Assembly: GCF_014654615.1 (NCBI RefSeq)
Contig: NZ_BNBB01000006.1
Coordinates: 124,001-188,000 of the forward strand
Reading direction: 5' to 3'
DNA length: 64,000 nt
Source of the DNA: Streptosporangium violaceochromogenes
GTDB lineage: Bacteria > Actinomycetota > Actinomycetes > Streptosporangiales > Streptosporangiaceae
Shown: positions 9,330 to 18,084 of the stretch, piece after piece
Layout: each line of letters starts with the position of its first letter
How positions within the stretch are numbered: the stretch's first letter is position 1
Notes under the pieces: generated by a model
Told to the model about the DNA's origin: nothing
The model's database searches: none
The model's input: the letters and a program-made list of their open reading frames with translations, nothing else
Translations under genes and position numbers: made by a program

Positions 9330-10019
9330 GTGATCCATTTTGATAATGTCACCAAGGTCTACGCGACCCAGAGCCGGCCCGCGTTGGACCACGTCAGCGT
9401 CGATGTCGACAAGGGCGAGTTCGTGTTCCTCGTCGGCCCCTCCGGGTCCGGGAAGTCCACCTTCCTGCGCCTGGTCCTGAAGGAGGAGCGCCCGAACTCT
9501 GGCGCGATCCACGTCGCCGGCAAGGATCTCGCCCGGCTCTCCAACTTCAAGATCCCTCACCTGCGCCGCCGCATCGGCTGCGTTTTCCAGGACTTCCGGC
9601 TCCTGCCGAACAAGAACGTCTACGAGAACGTCGCGTTCGCCCTGGAGGTCATCGGCAAGCCGCGGCGGTTCATCCGCAAGGTCGTGCCCGAGGTCGTCGA
9701 GCTGGTCGGTCTCGAAGGCAAGGCCCACCGGATGCCCGACGAGCTGTCCGGTGGCGAGCAGCAGCGGGTCGCGATGGCCCGCGCGTTCGTCAACCGTCCG
9801 ATGATCCTGCTGGCCGACGAGCCCACCGGGAACATCGACCCCGCCACGAGCATCGGCATCATGAAGGTACTCGACCGGATCAACCGGACCGGCACCACCG
9901 TCGTCATGGCCACCCACGACGCGGCCATCGTCGACTCCATGCGCAAACGCGTCGTGGAGCTGGAGGACGGGAAGATCGTCCGAGACCAGTCGCGTGGCGT
10001 GTACGGCCAGGCGTACTGA
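9330..10019 (+). CDS. ftsE: cell-division ATP-binding protein FtsE
   Basis: 229 residues, normal length. FtsE is the cytoplasmic ATPase of the FtsEX complex, which sits at the division or growth site and activates peptidoglycan hydrolases outside the membrane. Seen: Walker [10 protein letters not shown] near residues 37-45, Q-loop in [10 protein letters not shown], signature [14 protein letters not shown], and Walker [10 protein letters not shown]. The start is GTG; no good Shine-Dalgarno precedes it. A five-codon frame GTG-ATG-CGC-CCG-TGA at 9319 overlaps the GTG by four bases, so coupling to a minimal leader frame is possible. ftsX begins 31 bases after its stop. Confidence 0.95.
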   Translation: MIHFDNVTKVYATQSRPALDHVSVDVDKGEFVFLVGPSGSGKSTFLRLVLKEERPNSGAIHVAGKDLARLSNFKIPHLRRRIGCVFQDFRLLPNKNVYENVAFALEVIGKPRRFIRKVVPEVVELVGLEGKAHRMPDELSGGEQQRVAMARAFVNRPMILLADEPTGNIDPATSIGIMKVLDRINRTGTTVVMATHDAAIVDSMRKRVVELEDGKIVRDQSRGVYGQAY

Positions 10020-10050
10020 CACCAGGACCGGCAAAAGCGACAGGAAGAGC

Positions 10051-10959
10051 ATGCGGGCAAACTTCATCTTCTCCGAGGTCTGGATCGGCCTCCGCCGTAA
10101 CCTCACGATGACCATCGCGGTCATCGTGACCGTGGCGATCGGCATGGCCTTGCTGGGCGTCGGCCTGATGATCAACTCTCAGATCTCCGCCATGAAGGAC
10201 TTCTGGTCGGACAAGGTCGAGATATCCGTCTTCCTGTGCAAGAAGAACGACGCCTTCCCCCAGTGCAAGGGCAGCGGCGGCGTCAGCCAGCAGGAGCAGG
10301 CCGCGCTCAAGGCGCAGATCGAGGCGATGCCGCAGGTTCAGGGGGTGGAGTTCGAGAACGCGGCCCAGGCTTACGCCAACTTCCGCGAGCAGTTCAAGAA
10401 CGACACCGTGATGATCTCGGCGATCCAGCCCGGGGACATGCCCGAGTCGTTCCGGATCAAGCTCAAGGACCCCGACACCTACTCGGCGGTGATCGACGCG
10501 CTCAAGGGCGCCCCGGGGGTCTCCAACGTGATCAACCAGAAGGAGATCCTGGACACCTTCTTCGGGCTGCTGGAGAGTCTCCGCTGGGCGGCCCTGGTGG
10601 TCGCGATCATCCTCGTCTTCGCGGCCACGCTGCTGATCGGCAACACCGTGCGCCTGTCCGCCTACAACCGCAGGCGTGAGACGGGCATCATGCGGCTGGT
10701 CGGCGCCTCGAACCTCTACATCCAGCTCCCGTTCGTGATGGAGGGCGTCATCGCCGGCCTGATCGGCGGTGTGGTGGCCGCCGTCCTGCTCATCGTCAGC
10801 AAGGTCTTCCTCTTCGACCAGGTGCAGCGCTATCTCGTCAGCAACAACCCGCTGACCTGGGAGACCGTCGCCTCGGTGATCAGCCTCACCATGATCATCG
10901 GCGTGCTCATCTGCGTGCTCGCCTCGTTCGTCACCCTCCGTCGCTATCTGCGCGTGTGA
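10051..10959 (+). CDS. ftsX: cell-division membrane protein FtsX
   Basis: 302 residues, typical for FtsX. The ATG at 10051 has GGAAGAG just upstream; a longer in-frame start at 9994 inside ftsE adds an unconserved tail and is rejected. There is one N-terminal membrane helix (about 22-43), an extracytoplasmic domain of about 130 residues that in this family contacts a cell-wall hydrolase, and three more helices. The ectodomain contains two cysteines (FLCKKNDAFPQC) that could form a disulfide, a feature also seen in mycobacterial FtsX. It follows ftsE closely and the two form one operon. Confidence 0.94.
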   Translation: MRANFIFSEVWIGLRRNLTMTIAVIVTVAIGMALLGVGLMINSQISAMKDFWSDKVEISVFLCKKNDAFPQCKGSGGVSQQEQAALKAQIEAMPQVQGVEFENAAQAYANFREQFKNDTVMISAIQPGDMPESFRIKLKDPDTYSAVIDALKGAPGVSNVINQKEILDTFFGLLESLRWAALVVAIILVFAATLLIGNTVRLSAYNRRRETGIMRLVGASNLYIQLPFVMEGVIAGLIGGVVAAVLLIVSKVFLFDQVQRYLVSNNPLTWETVASVISLTMIIGVLICVLASFVTLRRYLRV

Positions 10960-11026
10960 CCCTTCCGTGATCGCGTTCGCGGGGGCGCCGGCGTTCCCGG
11001 AAGCGGCCCGCCGCCCCGGTCCCCGG

Positions 11027-11032
11027 TAGGCT
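11027..11032 (+). promoter_or_regulatory. -10-like TAGGCT of smpB, leaderless arrangement
   Basis: TAGGCT ends 7 bases before the ATG at 11040, placing the probable transcription start on the start codon. This also supports 11040 over the in-frame GTG at 11034. Confidence 0.45.
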
Positions 11033-11039
11033 CGTGGGC

Positions 11040-11507
11040 ATGCCACGTGAGACCGGGCGGAAGGTCATCGCCCAGAACAAGCGTGCCTGGCACGACTACC
11101 ACATCGAGGACACCTACGAAGCCGGCCTCGTGCTCCAGGGCACCGAGGTCAAGTCGCTCCGTCTCGGCCGTGCCTCGCTCGTCGACGGATACGCGGTGGT
11201 CAAGGACGGCGAGGCATGGCTGATCAACGTTCACATCCCCGAGTACACGATGGGGACCTGGACCAACCACGCGGCCCGCCGTACGCGCAAGCTGCTGCTC
11301 CACCGCAAGGAGATCGACAAGCTGGTCGCCAAGACCAAGGAGGGCGGCCTCACCCTGGTGCCGCTGGCGCTCTACTTCAAGGACGGCAGAGCCAAGATCG
11401 AGATCGGTCTCGCCAAGGGTAAGAAGGACTGGGACAAGCGTCAGACGCTGGCCGAGAAGCAGGCCAAGCGCGAGATGGCCCGCGCGCTCAGACACAGGAA
11501 CAGGTAA
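11040..11507 (+). CDS. smpB: SsrA-binding protein SmpB
   Basis: 155 residues, family-typical. SmpB binds tmRNA and carries it to ribosomes stalled on broken messages. The family signature is clear: the N-terminal [20 protein letters not shown], then [20 protein letters not shown], and a basic C-terminal tail ([20 protein letters not shown]) that enters the mRNA channel. Its RNA partner ssrA is encoded 2.4 kb downstream on the same strand. The start is set by the -10-like hexamer 7 bases upstream. The next gene begins 2 bases after its stop, so translation is probably coupled. Confidence 0.96.
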   Translation: MPRETGRKVIAQNKRAWHDYHIEDTYEAGLVLQGTEVKSLRLGRASLVDGYAVVKDGEAWLINVHIPEYTMGTWTNHAARRTRKLLLHRKEIDKLVAKTKEGGLTLVPLALYFKDGRAKIEIGLAKGKKDWDKRQTLAEKQAKREMARALRHRNR

Positions 11508-11509
11508 CG

Positions 11510-13393
11510 GTGACGGGGAAGGCCCGCAGAACCGCCGCCGCCGCGCTCGCCCTGGTGACGACGGTCCCCATGCTGTCCGCCTGTTTCGAGGAGCCCTCGG
11601 CCCACGAGGCGGTGCGCGACTTTCTGATCGGCTGGCAGACGGGCGACTACACCGCGGCGGCGCGCCGTACCGACGGCGACGAGAAAGCGGTCCGCAAGGC
11701 CCTGGAGAACGCCAAGATCCAGCTTGACGCGGCCTCGTTCCGCTTCAAGGTCACGGGACTGCGGCGTAGCGGGGACCAGTCCGAGGCCGACTTCGAGGCC
11801 GAGGTGGACCTGGGGGAGAACAACCCCCTGTGGGAGTACAGCGGCAAGCTCCCGCTCCACCTGGTGAACGGCCACTGGAAGGTGCACTGGTCGCCCAGTG
11901 TGCTCCACCCCCAGCTGCGCGAGGGTCAGCGCTTCGCGGTGGACGTCATCCCCGAGGGGCGCAAGCCGATCCTCGACCGCAACCGCGAGCCGCTTCAGCA
12001 GGAGGCCACGCTGTATGTGGCGAACGTCGTCCCCTCCACGCTGAAGAACGACGTCGCGGTCTGCGAGCGGCTCTCCCGGATCACCGGGTTCCCCCAGGAC
12101 CGCCTGCTGAGCCGGATCCGCTCGGCCAGGCCCAACGTCCAGGTGCCCCTGGTGACCTTCGGCCGGGCCAAGTACGCCCAGCTCAGCGCGGAGCTCTCGG
12201 CCATCCCGGGGGTCACCGTCTCCACGCCGCGCCAGCCGGTCGCGCCCGACTCCCCCACCCAGATCGTCGGCATGGTGACCGCCGTCACCCCCAAGACCGA
12301 GCAGCAGCTCGGGGGGCCGCAGCGGGCCGGTGACACGGTCGGCCGGACGGGCCTGCAGAGGGCCTACCAGGAGCACCTGACCGGCTCGACCGAGACCCGG
12401 GTGATCACGGTCGACCTCGCGACGAACGAGCAGGTCGCCGAGCTGCGCAAGTGGCGGCCCACCCGCTCCACCTCTCCGGTGCGCACCACACTGGACGGCC
12501 CCACCCAGGCGGCAGCCGACGCCGCGCTGCCGGGGGGCGCGCCCGCCATGCTGGTCGCCGTGCAGGCCTCGACCGGCAACCTGCTGGCCGTCGCCACCAC
12601 CAAGGAGTACCACCAGGAGACGGACGCGCTGGCCGGGAGGTTCCCCGCGGGAACGGCCTTCGCCATCACGTCCGTCGAGGCGCTGCTCAAGGCCCGGGTG
12701 AGCGTCAAGCAGAAGCTGGCCTGTCCCGCCGAACGGAGTGTCGGCGGGGCCCGGTTCCGCCAGGAGGGCCCGCCGGTCGGCGGCGCGCCCACCTTCCAGG
12801 CCAACTTCGCCAACGGCTGCGTGACCGCCCTGGCCTCACTGGCGCGCAGGGTCGACGGCGCCGCCCTGGCGACCGGCGCCGCCAGGTTCGGCATCGACGC
12901 GCGCTGGACCCTCCCCTTGAAGTCCTTCAGCGGTGCGATGAAGACGCCGGTCACCGACGCCGCCACGGCTCGGATGATCACCGGGCAGAACGTCCTGGTC
13001 AGCCCGCTGGCCATGGCGCTGGTCGCCGGGGCCGTCGCCTCGGGGACGTGGCGTCCGCCGGTGCTGGTCACCGACCCCAAGAGCCCCGATCCGTCGGCCG
13101 AGACCAAACCGCCGAAGGCGCCCGCCCCCGTCGAGCTCGACGGCAAGGCGGTCGGCGTGCTCCGCGGTCTCATGCGCGCCGGGGTGACCTCGGGCTCGGC
13201 CCGGCTGGCCTCGGCCCCCGGAGACCCGGTCCACGGCGTCACCGCCACCGTCGCGCAGGGACGCAAACCGATGGCCTGGTTCGTCGGCTGGCAGGGCGAC
13301 CTGGCGGTGGCCGTGCTGGCGGAGAGCCCCGACCCCACAGCGGGGGCCGCCGTCGCGGGCCGGTTCTTCCGGGGCCTGAACACCCAGATGTGA
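11510..13393 (+). CDS. PBP2/MecA-like lipoprotein with a catalytically degenerate transpeptidase domain
   Basis: 627 residues. A lipoprotein signal ends at Cys25 (MLSAC). Then come an NTF2-like MecA_N domain (about 30-130), a PBP dimerisation domain (140-330) and a transpeptidase-like domain (345-627). Class B PBPs cross-link peptidoglycan and need SxxK, SxN and KTG. Here the first motif is GTAFA (residues 381-385; Ser to Thr382, Lys to Ala385). The second is GCV (436-438) in FANGCVTALASLA. The KTGT position reads VTAT before the conserved AWFVGW. All three are lost, so it probably cannot bind penicillin covalently. The frame is intact and the fold landmarks remain, so it may be a structural or scaffold PBP. 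GTG start 2 bases after smpB; a hairpin follows at 13398. Confidence 0.85.
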   Translation: MTGKARRTAAAALALVTTVPMLSACFEEPSAHEAVRDFLIGWQTGDYTAAARRTDGDEKAVRKALENAKIQLDAASFRFKVTGLRRSGDQSEADFEAEVDLGENNPLWEYSGKLPLHLVNGHWKVHWSPSVLHPQLREGQRFAVDVIPEGRKPILDRNREPLQQEATLYVANVVPSTLKNDVAVCERLSRITGFPQDRLLSRIRSARPNVQVPLVTFGRAKYAQLSAELSAIPGVTVSTPRQPVAPDSPTQIVGMVTAVTPKTEQQLGGPQRAGDTVGRTGLQRAYQEHLTGSTETRVITVDLATNEQVAELRKWRPTRSTSPVRTTLDGPTQAAADAALPGGAPAMLVAVQASTGNLLAVATTKEYHQETDALAGRFPAGTAFAITSVEALLKARVSVKQKLACPAERSVGGARFRQEGPPVGGAPTFQANFANGCVTALASLARRVDGAALATGAARFGIDARWTLPLKSFSGAMKTPVTDAATARMITGQNVLVSPLAMALVAGAVASGTWRPPVLVTDPKSPDPSAETKPPKAPAPVELDGKAVGVLRGLMRAGVTSGSARLASAPGDPVHGVTATVAQGRKPMAWFVGWQGDLAVAVLAESPDPTAGAAVAGRFFRGLNTQM

Positions 13394-13396
13394 CCC

Positions 13397-13417
13397 TCGG
13401 CGAGGGGGCCTCGCCGG
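13397..13417 (+). terminator. terminator hairpin after the pseudo-PBP gene
   Basis: CGGCGAGG (13398-13405) pairs with CCTCGCCG (13409-13416) over a GGG loop, starting four bases after the stop codon; one G-T wobble extends it. Confidence 0.6.
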
Positions 13418-13431
13418 ATGGTTCCGCCCAA

Positions 13432-13470
13432 CGGTTTTCGCCGAAGGTTTTCAGCGAAGGTTTTCGGCGG
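13432..13470. repeat. three 13-base tandem repeats between the pseudo-PBP gene and ssrA
   Basis: CGGTTTTCGCCGA, AGGTTTTCAGCGA and AGGTTTTCGGCGG follow one another without gaps. The outer copies also supply a dyad (CGCCGAA with TTCGGCG). The rest of the 13.4-13.9 kb gap has no credible gene. Confidence 0.6.
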
Positions 13471-13824
13471 AGCGAGCAACCATTGGCCGCCTCGCCGGCG
13501 TCCTTCTAAGTGACCGGGTCACCGCTTGGGGGTTGCGGGCTCGGTCGTCACGATGAGACCAGGGCCTCGTCTCGGGGGGGAGGCCCTGCCGTCCGGACCG
13601 GCTCGATCACGCCGGTCGACCCCGGGAACGCGTGCGACGCCGCCGCCTTCCCGGGGTTTTCGGCGTTCTCCGGCGTCTTCCGTGTTCCCCCGGCGCCGGT
13701 TGGGCCTTCCCCGGCCTTCCCCGGCTTCCCCGCGCTCCTCACGCCTCGCCGTCCCCCTGGGGCCTTTCTCGGGCCTCTTGCGCGGTCTCTCTGAGGCTTC
13801 GCCGCCCGCCGGACGGGAATCGAG

Positions 13825-13853
13825 TTGGCGTCGGCGGTGTTGTAAACGATATC
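13825..13853 (+). promoter_or_regulatory. possible ssrA promoter
   Basis: TTGGCG (13825-13830), 17 bases, then GATATC (13848-13853) would start a transcript near 13860, leaving a 5' leader of about 39 bases for RNase P to remove before the mature tmRNA end at 13899. Confidence 0.4.
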
Positions 13854-13898
13854 GTGGGGTCGCCCGGCCGCCGAGCGAGCCGGGTTGACAACTCAACA

Positions 13899-14280
13899 GG
13901 GGGTGACTGGTTTCGACTTTGGCTTTGCAAGCCAGGAGAAGCGGGTCGAGGACTGCGGACATAACCTCGTTAACACTGTGACCGCGACAAATAAGTGCCA
14001 ATAAGACGCACTCCGAAGTCAGCCAGGGCAACCTGGCGCTCGCCGCCTAAGCAGCGAGTGACTTCTGCCGGCCCGGGAGCGCCTCCGGCCCGGATCCGGC
14101 ATCGCTAGGAGGCTCAACCGATCGACCCGGCCACGGGGAAGATCGGGAAACCAAACAGTGGCTGAGCCCGTCGGCGACTTGCCTGCGTGATCGCCGGGGC
14201 TGAGAAAAGCGGAGCAGGCTGCACCCGGAGAAGCCCTGTCTTGGAGTTGAAGGACGCGGGTTCGATTCCCGCCACCTCCA
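13899..14280 (+). ncRNA. ssrA: transfer-messenger RNA (tmRNA, ssrA)
   Basis: A one-piece tmRNA of about 382 bases. The 5' end GGGGGTGACTGGTTTCGAC and the 3' end with T-arm GGTTCGATTCC and CACCTCC form the tRNA-like acceptor: a 7-pair stem with one G-U pair and discriminator A at 14280. CCA is not encoded (the next bases are CAC) and must be added. A tag frame lies at 13997-14050, and pseudoknot-like GC inverted segments follow. tmRNA with SmpB frees stalled ribosomes and tags the unfinished protein for proteolysis. It is followed directly by a very strong hairpin. Confidence 0.96.
13997..14050 (+). CDS. tmRNA proteolysis tag frame
   Basis: Resume codon GCC, then a 17-residue tag ANKTHSEVSQGNLALAA ending at TAA (14048-14050). 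The terminal LALAA is the usual recognition signal for ClpXP-type proteases in actinobacteria. The middle, THSEVSQGN, differs from the RDSSQQ type familiar in Streptomyces. Confidence 0.9.
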   Translation, partial: ANKTHSEVSQGNLALAA

Positions 14281-14291
14281 CACGGTCGAGT

Positions 14292-14329
14292 CGCCCCCGC
14301 CCCGCCGAGCCATCGGCGGGGCGGGGGCG
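14292..14329. terminator. ssrA terminator hairpin
   Basis: A perfect 17-base stem (14292-14308 with 14313-14329) closes the loop GCCA, 11 bases after the tmRNA end, followed by ATTTCG. It lies between convergent transcripts. Confidence 0.85.
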
Positions 14330-14451
14330 ATTTCGCGTTCCGGACCTGCCGGCGGCAGGCCTGGCACGGAGTCCTTCGAAAGGGGCGGCGCCCCCGCCGG
14401 GCCGCATCCGGCACACCGATCGGCGGGCAACCCCCGTCCTCTCGCCCGGGG

Positions 14452-15069
14452 TCAGATCCAGCCGTAGCGGCGGGCGATCCGTACGGCCTCGTGGCGGTTC
14501 GCCGCACCGAGCTTGGTGGCCGCCGAGGAGAGGTAGTTCCGTACGGTGCCGGGGGACAGGGACGCCCGGCGGGCGACCTCCTCCATCGGCATGTCCTCGG
14601 CCACCAGTTCGAGCACGTCGGCCTCACGAGGCGTCAACGGGCTGTCGCCCGCGCTGATCGCCTCGGCCGCGAGCTGCGGATCGACGTAGCGGCCACCCCG
14701 GTGGATGATCCGTACGGCGTCGGCCAGCACCTCCGCGGAGACGGTCTTGGGCAGAAATCCGCGGACGCCCGCGGCCAGCGCCCGCTTCAGGTGCCCCGGC
14801 CGGCCATGACCGGTGACGATCACCGTCCGGCATCCGGGAAGCTCGTCGTGGAGGGCGCGTGCCACGGTCACACCGTCCAGGTCCGGCAGCCGCAGGTCGA
14901 GCACGACGACGTCCGGGCGGACGGCGCGGGCCATCGCGAGCGTCTCGGCGCCGGTCGCCGACTGGGCCACGACGCTCAGGTCCTCCTCAAGCGCGAGCAG
15001 CGCCACGAGGGCGCCTCGGATGAGATGCTCGTCCTCGGCGAGCAGGATGCGGATCGTCCCGGCGGTCAT
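14452..15069 (-). CDS. NarL/DesR-type response regulator
   Basis: 205 residues. The receiver domain has acidic pocket residues AEDE (11-14) and phosphoacceptor Asp58 in VVLDLRLPDLDG. A C-terminal LuxR-type helix-turn-helix follows (LTPREADVLELVAEDMPMEE, then LSPGTVRNYLSSAATKLG). It is a cytoplasmic DNA-binding activator. The ATG at 15069 overlaps the kinase stop by the four bases ATGA, so the two are translationally coupled. The pair resembles DesK-DesR systems that sense membrane state; the signal here is unknown. A longer frame to 15312 is only an overlap with the kinase gene. Confidence 0.92.
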   Translation of the reverse strand: MTAGTIRILLAEDEHLIRGALVALLALEEDLSVVAQSATGAETLAMARAVRPDVVVLDLRLPDLDGVTVARALHDELPGCRTVIVTGHGRPGHLKRALAAGVRGFLPKTVSAEVLADAVRIIHRGGRYVDPQLAAEAISAGDSPLTPREADVLELVAEDMPMEEVARRASLSPGTVRNYLSSAATKLGAANRHEAVRIARRYGWI

Positions 15070-16340
15070 CGAAGCTCCTCCTGCGCGGTCGCGGGCAGCG
15101 GCAGTTCGGCGGTGAGCCGGAACCGGTCGGGCCGCTCGTACACGGCGGCGACCCTGCCCCCGCGTGCCGCGAGCCGTTCGGCGAGTCCGGGGATGCCGTT
15201 GCCGGTCCCCTCCCGCCGCCGCCCGTCCGAGCCGGTGACCCCGTCGTTCTCCATGGTCAGTGTCAGTCGTCCGGCGCCGGTGTCCGAGGCGTGGCGCAGG
15301 GACACGGTGCACACCCGTGCCTCGCTGTGCCGCAGCACGTTCGTCGTGCCCTCCCGGACCACCCAGCCGAGGGCGTTCTGCACGTCGGCGGGCAGGCCGT
15401 GCCCGTCGCCGGTCACCTCGCAGCGGATCCCGGCCGAGGCGAGCACCGAGCGGGCGCCGGCGAGCTCGGTGTCCAGGTCGGCGGTGCGGTACCCGCTTAC
15501 GACCGCGCGCACCTCGGTCAGGGAGTCCTGCGCGAGGCGGCGCACGCCGAGCATCTCCTCGGCCGCCCCCGGTCTTCCCCGCCTGACCAGCTGGGCGGCG
15601 AGTTCGCTCTTGAGCGCCACGACGGACAGGTTCCGGCCCATCACGTCGTGCAGGTCCCGGGCGAAGCGCAGACGCTCCTCCGCGACCGCGAGGCGTGCCT
15701 GGGCCTTACGCGCCCGATCCAGTTCCCAGACCAGCCGCAGCGTCCACATCGAGCTGTGGCAGGCGACCGCCAGAACGAGCAGGAGAGCGGACAGCGCGAT
15801 CGCGGCGGGGACCGCGGCCTCCGCCGGCGCGCCCTCCGACCGGGACACGGCCAGCCTGGCCAGCCCCGCCGCCGTGACCACCGCCAGAGTGACCGAGGAC
15901 GGCACCGCCGACGAAAGGGCGGTGAGGAACGCGGCGGCCGTGACCACCAGCAGCGCCGAGGCCGGGCCGTCGGGGTGGCCGGGCGTCGCACGGGGATAGG
16001 CCAGGATGCCGATCGCGACCGCCGCCACGGTGAGGCCGGTGGCGGCGGCGATCAGCCCGAGCGGCCGCGATCCGCGCCCCGGACGGTCACGTTCCGCATA
16101 CCCGTGGTGGTCACGTGCCAGATAGTGGTCCAGCCCGGCGGACATCAGCATCGCGCACACGACGGCGTGCACGGCGGCGCCGGCCGTCATCGCCCACAGC
16201 GCCGCCGTGTCCACCTCGGGGGCGACCATGGTGGCGAGGACCACCGGCTCGAACGCGAACACTCCGCACGACGAGGCGCGGACCCACAGGTCGTAACGCT
16301 CCGCCTGGCCGCGCCGACGCCACTGGGGCAATCGGATCAC
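15066..16340 (-). CDS. DesK-like sensor histidine kinase (HisKA_3)
   Basis: 424 residues from the GTG at 16340, preferred because GGAGGG lies about 5 bases upstream. The N-terminal half is a multi-helix membrane sensor (about six helices between residues 20 and 200) with almost no soluble loops. The dimerisation/phosphoacceptor box FARDLHDVMGRNLSVVALK carries His231. The ATPase domain has the N-box-like WVVREGTTNVLRHSEA and a G-box GNGIPGLAERL. It phosphorylates the regulator encoded next to it by overlap. A membrane-embedded sensor suggests it senses the lipid phase or a lipophilic compound; this is inference. The esterase gene upstream is about 100 bases away on the same strand. Confidence 0.92.
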   Translation of the reverse strand: MIRLPQWRRRGQAERYDLWVRASSCGVFAFEPVVLATMVAPEVDTAALWAMTAGAAVHAVVCAMLMSAGLDHYLARDHHGYAERDRPGRGSRPLGLIAAATGLTVAAVAIGILAYPRATPGHPDGPASALLVVTAAAFLTALSSAVPSSVTLAVVTAAGLARLAVSRSEGAPAEAAVPAAIALSALLLVLAVACHSSMWTLRLVWELDRARKAQARLAVAEERLRFARDLHDVMGRNLSVVALKSELAAQLVRRGRPGAAEEMLGVRRLAQDSLTEVRAVVSGYRTADLDTELAGARSVLASAGIRCEVTGDGHGLPADVQNALGWVVREGTTNVLRHSEARVCTVSLRHASDTGAGRLTLTMENDGVTGSDGRRREGTGNGIPGLAERLAARGGRVAAVYERPDRFRLTAELPLPATAQEELR

Positions 16341-16440
16341 CTGCCCTCCCCTCTCCCCTCTCCTCGCTCCGCGCGCCCGGCCCTTACGCGCCTCTCCACC
16401 CGCCATTGTTGGTCAACGGGGGAGGTGGCACGAACCGCCG

Positions 16441-17808
16441 TCACGGCACGAACCGCATCTCCGGCCAATGGGGCGACGGCCCGGTGAGCAGCGGGCTCGG
16501 CGAGCGCAGCAGGTGCCGGTCGAAGAAGGCGCGCAGGTAGGTGCGCTGGACCAGAACCGAGCGCGGCCCGTCGATGACGCCGATCGCCTCGTCGACCCGC
16601 TCGGGCGGCAGCCCCAGCGAATGCTGCCTGAGCAGCACCTGAAGGTCGGTGAACGAGGAGTGCGCCGCCCCGCGCAGCCGCAGCTCCAGCCGCGGGCCGC
16701 GCAGCCGGGGCCACAGGGCCGCCCAGCTCCGGTCGTTGTCCCGCCCGTGGCCTGAGGATCCGATCAGCAGGAACGGCCGGTCGAGCCCGGCGCGCAGGAC
16801 CGGCCCGAACATCCCGCCGTCCAGGTTGGCGCCCGCCTTGATCCGCGCGTCGGCGTGCATCGCGGCTGCGCTCGTGGCGCCGCCCAGAGAGTGGCCGAAC
16901 ATGCCGACACGGGACAGGTCGAGCGCGCCTTTCATCCCTCTGGGGAGGGAGTGCGTGCCCATCGAGGCGTCGTGCCCGCGGTTGAGCGCGGTGAGCGTGT
17001 CGAGGACGAACCGGACGTCGGCCTGGCGGGCGGCCACCGCCTTGGTGGCGACGGGGTCGCCGGGGTTGTCGAAGTCCGGCTGCGGAGGGCTCGCCGCGTG
17101 GGTCTCCACCCGTCCGCCGGGGAACTCCACCGCCCCGGCGTCGTAGGTGTGGTCGACGGCCGCCACGACGTAGCCGTGGCTGGCCAGGTCCTCCACCAGA
17201 GCGGTGCTGGAGGCCCGGTCGGCCCCGAACCCGTGTGAGAGGAGCACCACCGCCCGCCCGCCGCGCGACCGGCTCACCGGCGCGCCGAGGTGGCCGTGGC
17301 CGTCGGGCAGGCGGACGGTCCCGGCGGGGACGCCGCGCAGCTGAAGCGCGGCGACCCCCGGAGAGAGCCACGGGGCCCGGGGGTGCCCGGTGACGCCTTC
17401 GGCCGGGTACCACAGCTGGACCATGAGCTCCCGGGCCGGCCTGGCGGGTTTCCACGGGTCACGGCGGGAGCGGTCCACCAGGTGGAGGGCGGCCGTGCCG
17501 ATCCGGTGCGGGCCGGTCGGCTCCGGAAGTGTGAGCCGGACCGGCGCGACCCGGCCGGAGGCCTTCCAGGAGGCGACGGGCGCCTCTTCGGAGGACGCCC
17601 GCGTACCGGGTCTCGCCCCGGCGGCCACGGTACCGGCGGCGAGCACCAGCCCGAGCGCCGCCGTCAGGGCGCCGCCGAACAGCGGTGCCGGTGTCCGCCC
17701 GCGCGGACCGGTGTGTCGTGGACCGTCCGGCCCTGGACCGGTGTGCCGTCGGCGCGACGCCGGGGGGCGCGGCCCGGAGCCGGTGGGGGGCTGATCGAAT
17801 CTCGTCAT
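16441..17808 (-). CDS. PAF-acetylhydrolase-like alpha/beta hydrolase, membrane-anchored or secreted
   Basis: 455 residues. A proline-rich basic N-terminus precedes a hydrophobic segment (about 43-63), an uncleaved anchor or signal. The rest fits the platelet-activating-factor acetylhydrolase/isoform-II family: LMVQLWYPAE, the oxyanion region VVLLSHGFGADRASS, and the nucleophile elbow GMFGHSLGGATS. Acid candidate Asp is in GANLDGGMFGP and catalytic His in RGAAHSSFTDLQ. Such enzymes hydrolyse short-acyl phospholipids or other small esters outside the cell. It is followed after 100 bases by the DesK-like sensor/regulator pair on the same strand, so a link to membrane lipid sensing is possible but unproved. 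Confidence 0.85.
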   Translation of the reverse strand: MTRFDQPPTGSGPRPPASRRRHTGPGPDGPRHTGPRGRTPAPLFGGALTAALGLVLAAGTVAAGARPGTRASSEEAPVASWKASGRVAPVRLTLPEPTGPHRIGTAALHLVDRSRRDPWKPARPARELMVQLWYPAEGVTGHPRAPWLSPGVAALQLRGVPAGTVRLPDGHGHLGAPVSRSRGGRAVVLLSHGFGADRASSTALVEDLASHGYVVAAVDHTYDAGAVEFPGGRVETHAASPPQPDFDNPGDPVATKAVAARQADVRFVLDTLTALNRGHDASMGTHSLPRGMKGALDLSRVGMFGHSLGGATSAAAMHADARIKAGANLDGGMFGPVLRAGLDRPFLLIGSSGHGRDNDRSWAALWPRLRGPRLELRLRGAAHSSFTDLQVLLRQHSLGLPPERVDEAIGVIDGPRSVLVQRTYLRAFFDRHLLRSPSPLLTGPSPHWPEMRFVP

Positions 17809-17990
17809 GCTTCCAGCGTCCGGCCGGCGGCGGCTCCGCGTCAGTGCGGTACATCACGGGTTTCTGTGCGCTTCGCATGATCGGCCGATGACAGATCTCA
17901 TGTTTGGCCTCGTGCCGGCCGACGCCGTGCGAGCGGCCCCTCAGCACCCTCCAACGGCCCTCTCGCCGGGTTCCCTGCCGCTGACCCAGA

Positions 17991-18020
17991 CGCCCCCAGA
18001 CGCCCCCAGACGCCCCCAGA
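17991..18020. repeat. three perfect 10-base tandem repeats
   Basis: The unit CGCCCCCAGA is repeated three times in the 276-base gap between the esterase start and the aquaporin stop, with a partial fourth unit on the left. No gene is seen in this gap. Confidence 0.7.
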
Positions 18021-18084
18021 CGGCCCTCCACCGGTCCCCGGCGGCCCTCCGCAGGGCTCTCCGCCGCTCCTTCGCCGGGCCGCG

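Noticed and set aside
13510..13888. Overlapping short frames before ssrA
   Set aside because: Phe/Pro/Arg-rich translations with no start signals. The region is better explained as terminator, repeats and promoter.
13885..13890. TTGACA just before the tmRNA
   Set aside because: A perfect -35 sequence, but only 8 bases before the mature 5' end, so its -10 would fall inside the tmRNA.
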